From NCBI GenBank assembly GCA_004519485.1, contig CP038107.1:682001-746000 (forward strand): a stretch of DNA of 64,000 bases. Reading direction: 5' to 3'. Below, piece by piece: positions 19,260 to 28,574 of the stretch. The stretch's first letter is position 1. Every line of letters starts with the position of its first letter. The notes below the pieces were generated by a model. The model saw only the letters and a program-made list of their open reading frames with translations. It was not told the DNA's origin and searched no databases. A program made the position numbers and the translations under genes. This DNA comes from Nannochloropsis oceanica. Its lineage: Eukaryota > Sar > Eustigmatophyceae > Eustigmatales > Monodopsidaceae.

Positions 19260-20792
19260 CTAAGCCTGTCGCATATAACACACAAGGCCCGTGGGCGTAT
19301 GCCTCATCGTAAGATCCATCATCGGTCCTTGCCCTGGGTAATCCGGATGTGGGTACTTCGCCTGAATCTTCAAGCGGGTTATGGTCTCTGGGTTCATCAA
19401 AAGGTTTCTAATCGCATCATTCACCACCCCCCGATGGGTCTCGTGGATCACCGCCCAAAGCGGCTTTCCCATATACCCCCCCGGCATGGCTTCCACTCCC
19501 CGGGCAAAGGCCGCATTGGCGAACAAAACCCGCCCCTCGAGATCGGGGTGTAGCACCACGATCATATCAGGGCTCTCTTCGATTATCAGTCGATAAACCG
19601 TCAAGCACTCCATCTCCGCCTTCAACTCCCTCATGTTACTCTCCTGCCGTCTCCGCGCCACGTGCGAATACAGCCTCGCCTTCTCCTTCCTCCGTTCTAC
19701 CCTCTCCTCCTTACTCAAGCTCGCAAACGCCTTCTTCCTCGCGGCTCGCGCCTTCTGCCCGTTTGCTCCCCCGCCATCCTCCACCGAATCCGAATAGCTT
19801 TCATCACCATCCAGCTCCTCGTTATAGTCGTCCCCCATCTCCTCTTTCTCCTCCTCCTCTTCCCTGTCACCCTCGCTACTCGCACTCAAACTGTTGGAGC
19901 TGCTCATCACTACTCCTCTCCCCCTCCCTTCTACTGATGTCGGAGGCCGCAAGGTCATCGGCGACATACTTTTCCCTCTCCCACCACCACCTCCAGTTTC
20001 TTCGCTACCATCCATCGTCATCTTGCCCCCCCTTAACCCAGTCCCTAGGAAAGCAGCTGCCGCCGAGCCTGCCGATGACAACATTTGCTGTTGCTGGTGA
20101 TGCCCCCTCCATCCCTCCATCATTCCCTCCTCCCTCCTCTCAATGCTGGTACTGCTCATGCCACTATCACTCATTCCCTTTACTCCTTCCCCGCCCATCA
20201 CCGCCCCAAACCCCCTCTTATTCCGATTCATCGCTATCCCGGCCTGATATGAAGACGCCATCGCGCTCCCTCCCCCCACTCCTCCCCCTGGTTTCGGTGG
20301 TACCAGATTGGCAGGCAAAGGCAAGGGCTGCCCCCTCTGAAGCGACAACAGGCGCTGCAGCGCACTCATCGGGTTCACCACTCCTTGCCCCTGCGCCTGC
20401 TTTAGTTGTTGTTGCTGCGGCTGCTGGTGCTGGTGCTGCTGATGATGATACCCGGCACTGGACCAGCTACCTGCGTTATTGCTGCCGCTGCTATTCGCAC
20501 CCATTTGAGGACGAGGGGGCATTGCTCCTCCTTCCCCGGCTCCACCACCGATGCTGCTGCTTGTGCCGGTACTGCCGTGGGGGCCGGACATGTTGCTTTT
20601 CCCTCCTCCTCTTGAAGAGGTTGCCACTTGATCAGTGGACGGACGAAACACGGCCAGGGAAGGAGGGATGATTGACCTGGAGAGTTGGAGACCGGGAGAA
20701 TAAGCTCCTGAGACCTCGGGACTTCCTGTGCTCCATAAAGAAGAGAACAATCACGTTATTAGGGTTAAAGTTAGTATGCTACCCATGGACAT
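19260..20792 (-). CDS. bZIP-PAS-like transcription factor (2 exons, 10-nt first coding exon)
   Basis: Probable nuclear regulator. Proposed exons are 20792..20783 (ATG TCC ATG G) and 20725..19260, joined through a 57-nt intron that starts GTAGC, contains TACTAAC and ends GCACAG; the join makes MSMGSPEVSG in phase. The alternative is a start at ATG 20591. The N-terminal 300 residues are Gly/Ser/Gln-rich and disordered. A basic stretch KEERVERRKEKARLYSHVAR and a following heptad-like helix lead directly into a PAS fold (IIEESPDMIVVLHPD, RVLFANAAFARGV, GKPLWAVIHETHR). The basic region fits bZIP spacing, but Ala replaces the usual Asn. The PAS domain has no LOV photoactive-Cys motif, so it is not an aureochrome. 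Confidence 0.7.
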
Positions 20793-21796
20793 CAAAGTTT
20801 GAGTTGGGCCCGACTTATTCGCACATAGAGCACTGGCAGGATGGGTTGTGAGCCCGGGGATGTGCATGTGAAGGTCGGTCGTACGAACTCCACCGAGGAT
20901 AAGACACCCCCTTCGACGGCAGAGGCATGCTCGGGCGTGCGTCTCAAGACTGTCGCAGAGGGTCAGTCACCGAAGGTGGGGGATCGGCATCTAGAAACTT
21001 GAGGAACAGAGTCACGGAAGGTGTTTCCGGAAGACAAGGGCAAGGAGGGTGTTCATGTTGTTGTCAACGCTAACTGTTTTGAGCAGGCATGTATTTTGAA
21101 TGGGTCTTGCTGCCGTCTGCGTTCGCCGATGCTCAGTGTCTCGGTCAATTCTTCATGGGCTTCGCCTTGATCGTCGGGGCCCGCGGGTGGAGGCCGCGAT
21201 AGGTAAAATTTCCGTCGCCCAAAAAGGGTGCCGACGACCTTGCTGTCTATTTTACTTCTTGTATGCTTGGACGATGCCTTTACTCGTTCTCTCCCCCTGG
21301 CGCCTGTTGTATTGCAGTTTTGCAGCATTTTAGCAACAGGCACATCCCCCCCAGCAGTTAACGGGGTTGACCATGATCAGCACTTCACTGCTTACATCGA
21401 TCTCCCCTAACACAGTTCCATGTTGTAAAAGTTCTTAGATCCGACGGGGTCTAACTTTAATAACACGCTTACACATTTGTTCACGTGGTGGTGTATATTT
21501 GGTTCTTTCCTCGCTTGCCTTCGTTCTTTTATCGTCCTCGCGCTCTTTCCCGTCTGCGATTTTCCTTCGCTCTTTGTCCGTGCTCGCTGCTGTGCGCGTT
21601 GCCCTTTTTGCGTTCAAGCATACACCACCTAGACCTGCACACCAAAAGAAAGTCAAGACACCACACACTTGGGCACGTTACGTCTTAATAATAGAAACCT
21701 CTAATGTACCTCTACCATACAAAAAACCAAGCACATGCAAAACAACAAGCAGATATGCGTATTTCCACCTCCCTCTCTCCCTCCTTCCCTGCCTCC
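20793..21796. other. Intergenic region upstream of the bZIP-PAS gene
   Basis: About 1 kb between two minus-strand genes, so it holds the 3' region of the RMD1-like gene and the promoter of the bZIP-PAS gene. Two minus-strand open frames (21343..21053 and 21668..21435) have no recognisable features. The region is not low complexity. Confidence 0.4.
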
Positions 21797-24020
21797 TTAG
21801 TACTGATACCTGTCCAGGTGCAAGAGGTCATTCAAGGCGATCTCAAGCACCTGCAACACCACCTCCACGATAATGAGGGCGATGACAATCAATTCCAGCT
21901 GTGGGGGGAAGGGGGGGGGAAAGAATGAGGAGACGTGAAATTTATCGTCAAGATGAGTGAGTATCGACGGGAGAAGGCAATAGTTATGAAAAGAAACGGG
22001 GGGGAGGGGAAGATGGGTTGAGAAGTTTTGATGAGGATCCCCCACCCCCTCTGCCTCCCTCCCTTCCTCCCTCCCTTCCTTCCCCACCTTCGTGGAGTGG
22101 GAGTTATCCAGTTGCGTCTCGAGCACATTAAGCAACTCTCTCAGGATGTCCAACCGTTTATTCAAAATGTTTATCCGGTTCGGCAAATCCAGATACTTGC
22201 AGAAAGCCACATACCGCGGCTCCCACAGATCCGCCTCCCAAAACCATTCGGGGGTGTCAAGGATGTCCGAGTGGAGGTTGACTTCATTCCGCTCCAAGAA
22301 GACCTTCCCCGTCAATTTGGATATCTCCCGCCGGCTCACGTTGATCTTCCCGAACTCCGCCAGGTGGATCGGGATGTGCTTGGTGCTGGTGATGGTCCCG
22401 TCGACGCGGTCTTCGAACACGAACAGCTTCGCGCTCTGGGCCAGGGAGAAACTCAACGCCAACTTCTCCTCCGGGTCGTTGCTCGAGAGGGTGATTTCAT
22501 AGTGAAGGATCATGGGAGAGTCCCCGTAAAGGTACACAAAATCATCGTGGCTCTCCTCCCGCTCCATGACTGAGACGGGCTCGACGGCGAACGGGAGAAG
22601 CATAGATATGAAGAGCTCTTCCTCCTCCTTGGTGCAGCCCCAGAAAACCGTGCAACCGTAAGGGAAACAGAAGATGTGCTTCACTTCCAAAGGGTCGCAC
22701 TTACCATCGTCGTTCGTGGTGTACACCACGCCCTGTGTTGGTGGAAAAGAGGGAGGGAGGGAAGGAGGAAGGGCAGGAGGAAGGGGTGAGACACAAGACC
22801 GAAGGGGAAAGCGAGGCAACTCTGTATGACTATCGTGACAAATAATCAAGCTCGAGCACACACGATCTATCATAATCTCTTCGTCCGACACAAACAAATG
22901 AATCCATCTCCTTTCCTCCCCCCCTCCCTCCCTCCTTTCCTCCCCCCCTCCCTCCCTTCCTTCCTCCCTCCCTCCCTCCCTCTCTCCGTACCATGTAGTT
23001 CTTGTCGCGCCAATTTAGACCGACCAGAGCCGAGGTGTCCTCCACCCTTTTCATCAAGCTCCTCTTTACCTCCTCCCTTCCTCCGGTACAGCCCGCGCTG
23101 CTGCCACCGCCTGTCACTGCCGCCCCCACCCCTCCGCTGCTGCTATTGCTCTTCCCCCCCCTCAGCATCGGCAGCAACAACGAACTCGAATTCGTTGTGC
23201 TCAAGGTGGGAGGTGCAGGCGGCGCGAACGAAGAATATAGATCCCCCCCCCCACCATTTCCCCCGTTTGTACCGTAATATCCCCCCCCTCGTCCTCCTCC
23301 TCCTCCTCCTCCTCCTCCCTCCCCTCCCCCCCCCGGGAGAACCTTCTCCTTCTTCCGTTGCAACAAATACCGGAGCACCTGATCCGTCTGCAACTCACTA
23401 GCCACACAATAAACAGCCAACCGTCCCTTCCTCACTGCCGTTGTGGGCCTCTTCGCCCTTTTCCTTGTCACCTTCCTGTTCCATCGCGATTTTCTCGGTT
23501 CCACCCAGTCTTCCATCGAACTCCGGAACTTATCAAAGTCCAGCATCGCCTGCCTTGACCTCCCATGAGTATCATCACAGCTCACTTCCCCCATATCCAT
23601 CGACGGCCTACGCGAATAGTGGTGATGCCTTTCCCGCTCCCTGTCGCTCTCATCATTGTCCGTCCCCATCAGGGGCTCTGCTGCCGGATCAAGCATCTCC
23701 CTCGAACCCATGCTCCTCCTTCGATCAGGACTGATGTGAGAATAACTCGGAATCGCACTGTCTGAGTGGTATCCCGAGGCTTGATACGCCGTTTGGCGCA
23801 TGAGCGAGGAGGTCGTGGAGGAGGAAGGAGCAGTCGGTGACGACGTGTGCCCTCCGTCAAGATCTAGTCCAAGGCCCTCAAGGCTGCCCCTGCGCCTGAG
23901 GCCTTCTTCGGCATCTGAGGTAGCGACGCTAAAGTCGTCTGAGCCATGTTTCTTGCTGTACCCTTGATAAGGTGGAGAGAGTGCAGCGTCGTCGTGGATG
24001 ATGGGGGGAGAAGAGGACAT
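21797..24020 (-). CDS. RMD1/RMND1-family protein, DUF155 (3 exons)
   Basis: Membrane-anchored protein of the DUF155 family, whose members act in mitochondria (RMND1) or at other membranes (yeast Rmd1, Rmd8). Exons 24020..22992, 22732..22088 and 21898..21797, all joined in phase 0, give 591 residues. Exon 1 is a disordered Ser/Gly/Arg leader followed by a basic block and RKGRLAVYCVASELQ. Exon 2 has the family core HIFCFPYGCTVFWGC, then HSDILDTPEWFWEADLWEP and NRINILNKRLDILRELLNVL. Exon 3 supplies the final hydrophobic helix LELIVIALIIVEVVLQVLEI. Both introns are G-rich after the donor and C-rich before the acceptor. Targeting is not clear from the leader. Confidence 0.88.
22913..22984 (+). repeat. 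CCCT/CCCCT simple-sequence tract in an RMD1 intron
   Basis: Near-continuous CCCT/TTCC repeats on the + strand, which is GGGA on the transcribed sense strand, immediately downstream of the intron 1 donor. Confidence 0.8.
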
Positions 24021-24830
24021 TTCGATGCTGCTGGAGGGTAGAAGGTGAGGGTGCGAGAGGGGTTGCTTGGGAGGGGAGTTTTTGGTGGGCGTCGCAATGA
24101 TTGATACTGTGGCTGAATGAATACGAATAATAAAGAAGTAAACAACGTTGCTTGCTTGGCCGCTGCTGCTTGCTGTTTTGTGTCAGCTAGCAGGCGGGCG
24201 TGCTCTCTACTCCTCGTCCTCTCCTTCCCTGTGTTGGATGTAGGGTGTAGCATAAGAGGGACAGGAATGAGGGTTGGTGCACGTCCATAGGCAAGGTGGA
24301 AGCCAGAGCCCCTGGAACCATTTAGAGGACGCTGATGGTGGTGACGGCCAGACGTCAAGGGCAGGGCAGGGCAGCGATGTAGACTGGTGCGTGTCCGAGT
24401 AGAGGAAGGGGAGGGGGCAAATGGGTGTGCAGCAACTCTCTTGGCTTCAAAAGAGGACGCAACGCCATGCCCCGGTACCCACAAGACTGTCATGTCAAAT
24501 TACTGATGGCATGGTTTGGTTGGGATGAGCAGCGCTCGACAACAGTGTGGCTGCAGGTGGGTGGGTGACAGCGTGTCCTTCAAAACTCGGGGATCATCCG
24601 ATGAGAGTCTTTCACCTCAAAGCTTGTGTTCGTTATCAGCTCTGACCTCCCCTCCTTAATCCACGCCAAAACCAAACCCATTCAAAACACACAGGAACTG
24701 TGGACGACTCTTCCCACGTAACTAATTTACCTAAGAAGAACCCTCCAATAGTCCGGGTGATTGCTCTTCTCTCCCAACAAAAACTGGCCTTTCACATTGT
24801 CCTCCCTTCACCCTCCCAAGCCCAGCAGCC
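24021..24830. promoter_or_regulatory. Divergent promoter region of the RMD1-like and neurochondrin genes
   Basis: About 810 bp between divergent start codons. A long minus-strand frame (24493..23864) overlaps the RMD1 start in another frame and shows no family features; it is probably chance in the 5' untranslated region. No promoter element was recognised. Confidence 0.35.
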
Positions 24831-27653
24831 ATGCCCCGGGCAACACCGCCGGCTCGACCACAACCAGCAACTGGAGACGTCATAGGGAATGCCCTCCAGC
24901 TCATGCATGGTAGCCAGGATGAGGCTAAATTTGCCGGGCTTCTCCTGCTCGTGAAGCATCTCAGCACTACCACCACCTCCCCAACCAACGCCACTTCAGA
25001 CAACAATGACATCCGTCAACTCGTCTTGGAGGCAGTGACCCCGCAATTTCTGGCGCGTTTGCTTGCCTCACGTGCTTCCTCTCCCAACAGTCAGCATTTT
25101 CGAGGAGTGGCTCTTGCCGTATTATCGACGCTGGTCCAAGATCCTACCCTTGTTCCTCGTCTCCGGCCGTTGCTCAAGCATGTGTTGAGCGCACTTGACG
25201 ATATTTCAGCGCTATCTCAAGCCTCTCAGGGGCTAGTGATTGGATATGAAGAAGCTCGGATGAATGTGGTGGAGGATTGTCTGTTTTTCTTGTATGCCTT
25301 GACGCAGCATGATCGAACGGTAGCATGTGTGCGGGAGTTTGACACTCTGGAGGTATTCAGGCGCGTGACCGCTTGTATGTTGGAGTTGCGAAACATGCGT
25401 ATAACAATCAGCAACAGCATCAGCAGCCATAGTAGTAGTAGTAGTAGTAGTAGTGGTAGTAGTAGTAGTAGTAGTAGTGGTAGTAGAAGTAGTAATTGTA
25501 GGAGTAGGAGGATGGGTAAAATTGAGGAAAACGAAGTGACGGAAGCAGCAGAAGCAGTGGCAGCAATGAAGACAGTAGATGAAGAGGGGAAAGGCGGCAC
25601 TTCAGATGCCAGTCCTGCACCCCCCGCTAGTAGCAGCACCGATACACAAAACACCACTATTACGACCGACAACATTCCTTCAGCTACTGTTGCTGCTGGA
25701 ACCATCGACCACCCTACCCGTCTCCTTACAGAAGCTTGCGCCACGTTACACGAGGTTCTACTCATGGGGCATGAGCTCCAATGTCCTCAGCGCTTGAAAC
25801 CTGATGATAGAGATACCCTTGTCACGCTTTCCTTTATACTAGAAGAAGAAGGAGGGGACGTCAAGCTTAGAATCCTCCACCTCCTCAACTTCCTCTTTTC
25901 CCACGTACGCAGTTCTCACCAAGCAGCAGCGGGAGCAGCAGCAGGGTCAGCAAGAGATGGTAGTGGAGGAGAAAGATACATGACAAATACCAGCGTACAC
26001 ATGTTGGGCAGGCATATGCGTGGCGCTCTGCTGCAGCTGCTGCACGGCGCCTTGAGGGAAAGGAATCGCGACCCGGCCTTGAGACTCCTCGTGCACACGC
26101 TCGCTATATTTGGGCAAACCTGGGCGATTGAAGACGAGGACGAGGAAGGTAGGGAAGAAGGAAAGGAGAAAGCGGTTCTTTCCATCAACCCTAGGGCTGA
26201 GGGGGAGAGAAAAGGAGTAACAGGCATGTCGCGTGGGACTTGTGTTGGGTTTTTTGTGCATGTCCTTTCGGCGGAAACCAGGATGGCGGCGGAGGAATTA
26301 GAGAGTCTCGCCAATGTTGGAGAGGAAGTGATGGAGAAGGATTTGTCGTTGAAAGATCGGCTGGGACGAGTAAAGGAAATGATACCCTTGTGTGTGGATG
26401 GCCTAGACTCGGTGTTAAGATTTTTGTGTGGTGCCGGTGATGGACCTGAATGCCTGCGGCTGCAGCAGGAGGAGGATGAGGAGTATCATAACCATCAGCA
26501 AGAAAGGACGAAGACATGGGTAATGCTGCCGGGGGAAAAGTTGCTGGAAATTCGCGCATCCTTACATGATGCTATAGGGGCACTACTGAAACTCCTGCAT
26601 GATGGAGCGAGGGAGTGGAAGCAGCAGCAGCAGCAGCGACAGAATTGTTCGGCGGGAGAGGAAGCGAAGAAGGGGGAGTTAGAGATGGAGGGGGTGTACC
26701 GTGAGGTCGCTCGGTTTCTGAGTGCGGTCCTGGCAGAGGATGAAGCATGCATGACTGGAGAGGAAGCATTGAGTGTCCTGCCATTTGTCATGTATCTAGC
26801 CGGTGAGACCGAAGGAGGGGGAGGAGGGTACGAAGGAGGGCGCGAAGGAGGAAGGGTTGGATGGGTGCTACCGTGGGTGTCACGCGTGCTGTCGCCCGGG
26901 ACAGCGGAGGAAGAGGCAGAGGAGGGGATAGCGGTCTTGTTCCGGTTGGTCGACGAATGCCAGATTCATCTGTGGTTTGCGAAGCATTTATTGCGGCCTT
27001 TGTTGCCAATTTCAGAGAAAGGGGAAAAGCAGCATATCGACCTTCTTCTCCTCTTTCATGATATTTTATTTAAAGGAGGGGATTCGGTGCTGTCCGACGA
27101 TCATGCTTGTCTCCTCGCTCATCACCCGCAGGTGCTCAGTTTGGTGCGTCACCTTGTTTTGGGCAACTCCTCGCTTTTTTCCCCCTACCCCTCGTTCTCG
27201 AACATTCGCGTGCGCCTGTATCAGGTCTGGTTTGTCTTGTCCCTTCTTTGGGGTCGGGCTGATAGCAACAGCAGCAGCAGGAGTAGCAGTGGCAGGGCGG
27301 TAGGAGGGAGGAAGGGTCAGGTTGAGAAAGGCGAGGGGTTTGCACAGGAGGTGCTTCAGCGGGTGTTGCCCGTGGGGAGTAAAGAGTATTGGGCGTGGAT
27401 GGAGGGCGTGGGGGGGGTCTTGATTGAGGGCATGAAACTAGTCCAGCAAGGTGCTCCTACGAAGATGGAAGAGGAGGACCGGCAGGAATTGGAGGGGTTG
27501 TGGGGGCAGAGTGTCGATCTCCTTTCCATCGCATCAGAAGATGTACGCAGAAATGTCTTGCAAGCATCAGCTTTTAAATATGGCAAGAGGGAAGTAGAGA
27601 TGCTAGAAGGGGAGTTGATGCTGGTAGGGGCGGCATCCGCAGTGTTAAGTTGA
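24831..27653 (+). CDS. NCDN: Neurochondrin-family protein
   Basis: Single-exon protein of 940 residues. The N-terminus matches the neurochondrin family (HEAT/ARM-like all-helical proteins): ALQLMHGSQDEAKFAGLLLL followed by a short linker, then RQLVLEAVTPQFLARLLAS and FRGVALAVLSTLV. The rest alternates Leu-rich helices with low-complexity loops, including a poly-Ser run from AGT repeats near 25431, a Thr/Pro stretch near 25610 and GGREGG inserts near 26830. Neurochondrin in animals is a cytosolic adaptor; its role in algae is unknown to me. The start is the first ATG in a good context (CAGCCATGCC). Confidence 0.8.
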   Translation: MPRATPPARPQPATGDVIGNALQLMHGSQDEAKFAGLLLLVKHLSTTTTSPTNATSDNNDIRQLVLEAVTPQFLARLLASRASSPNSQHFRGVALAVLSTLVQDPTLVPRLRPLLKHVLSALDDISALSQASQGLVIGYEEARMNVVEDCLFFLYALTQHDRTVACVREFDTLEVFRRVTACMLELRNMRITISNSISSHSSSSSSSSGSSSSSSSGSRSSNCRSRRMGKIEENEVTEAAEAVAAMKTVDEEGKGGTSDASPAPPASSSTDTQNTTITTDNIPSATVAAGTIDHPTRLLTEACATLHEVLLMGHELQCPQRLKPDDRDTLVTLSFILEEEGGDVKLRILHLLNFLFSHVRSSHQAAAGAAAGSARDGSGGERYMTNTSVHMLGRHMRGALLQLLHGALRERNRDPALRLLVHTLAIFGQTWAIEDEDEEGREEGKEKAVLSINPRAEGERKGVTGMSRGTCVGFFVHVLSAETRMAAEELESLANVGEEVMEKDLSLKDRLGRVKEMIPLCVDGLDSVLRFLCGAGDGPECLRLQQEEDEEYHNHQQERTKTWVMLPGEKLLEIRASLHDAIGALLKLLHDGAREWKQQQQQRQNCSAGEEAKKGELEMEGVYREVARFLSAVLAEDEACMTGEEALSVLPFVMYLAGETEGGGGGYEGGREGGRVGWVLPWVSRVLSPGTAEEEAEEGIAVLFRLVDECQIHLWFAKHLLRPLLPISEKGEKQHIDLLLLFHDILFKGGDSVLSDDHACLLAHHPQVLSLVRHLVLGNSSLFSPYPSFSNIRVRLYQVWFVLSLLWGRADSNSSSRSSSGRAVGGRKGQVEKGEGFAQEVLQRVLPVGSKEYWAWMEGVGGVLIEGMKLVQQGAPTKMEEEDRQELEGLWGQSVDLLSIASEDVRRNVLQASAFKYGKREVEMLEGELMLVGAASAVLS
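25428..25490 (+). repeat. (AGT)n trinucleotide tract encoding poly-Ser
   Basis: Interrupted AGT repeats in the neurochondrin gene. Confidence 0.85.
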
Positions 27654-28574
27654 GAGAATGGAAAGGGGAATGGAAGAGGGCCGGAAAGAGACAATACATG
27701 GATGAGCAAGTCGACACACCTGTTTAAGTCCTGTCCAGCCATTATTGCTGCGTGCGTGGCACAAAATCGGGGTGTGAGCACAGAAACAAGTACCCAAGTT
27801 GTTTAAGGGCCTTTTTAGCTGCTCACAAAAATAATTTAAAATTTGCGCACATTCATAAATTACTGTAAACTCAAAAGCATCGGGTGATAATTAACCGAAC
27901 AAAAACAATAAAGCGAATGAAATTCATGCATGCTACTTTGTGCTTTTTTCCGGGTTTTCGTCCCTTTGGTAACGACTTTGTTTGCGTGTGCTCTTTGGCT
28001 TCAGCTCGCTCTTGTTCTTCTGCTCCATCGCAAAGTTTCTTGATCAAATCACGACCCAGTGTTTTCTTCACAGTGATTTCTTCACATATCGTGTTGGCTT
28101 TGTATCACGACGCACAATTCTAATGTTTTCCGACGACACTGCCTCGCCGGGAATTCTTTGTCTTTCGTCTTATTTTTTACAGCTGCACAATCCCCCCTGC
28201 TCCCTAAATGCTAGGGCACACAGATCTCCAGCCCTTTCTTTCCTATGATGGCTCTACTCTGTCACGTCTCTAATTGGACCTTTTTTGGCGATTTAAAGCA
28301 GTCAGGCTGGTAAATTCTCTATTTTCCGTCCCGTCGTCTGGGGTTACTCGAAAACAGACACAGTGACGGCACACCCCTTTCCCAGAACAAAAGAGAAAAT
28401 CCTCGTACGAATCTCTATAATCACATATGATACTCAAAATACACTACTGAAAGAAAGCTTGATGCCTCTTTGTCCCTGCTCCCTCCCCCTTGAAATCGAA
28501 ACAAAAACGACTCTCGATAATAATATGTACGTAAAGATACACTCCTGAAAGAGAGGGAATTAAACCCTTCTTTG
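27654..28574. other. Convergent gap, 920 bp
   Basis: Unusually long space between converging stops. A minus-strand frame (28071..27871) encodes a Lys-rich peptide with KSLPKGRKPGKKHK, but no family or start context supports it. CCCTAAATGCTAGGG at 28202-28216 is a near-palindrome sharing the ten bases CTAAATGCTA with a site near 9013. Confidence 0.35.

Noticed and set aside
23864-24493. 209-codon minus-strand frame over the RMD1-like start
   Set aside because: Out of frame with the gene, no family features; probably 5' untranslated sequence.
27871-28071. Lys-rich minus-strand frame in the convergent gap
   Set aside because: No ATG in a convincing context, no family, and the frame stops just upstream.
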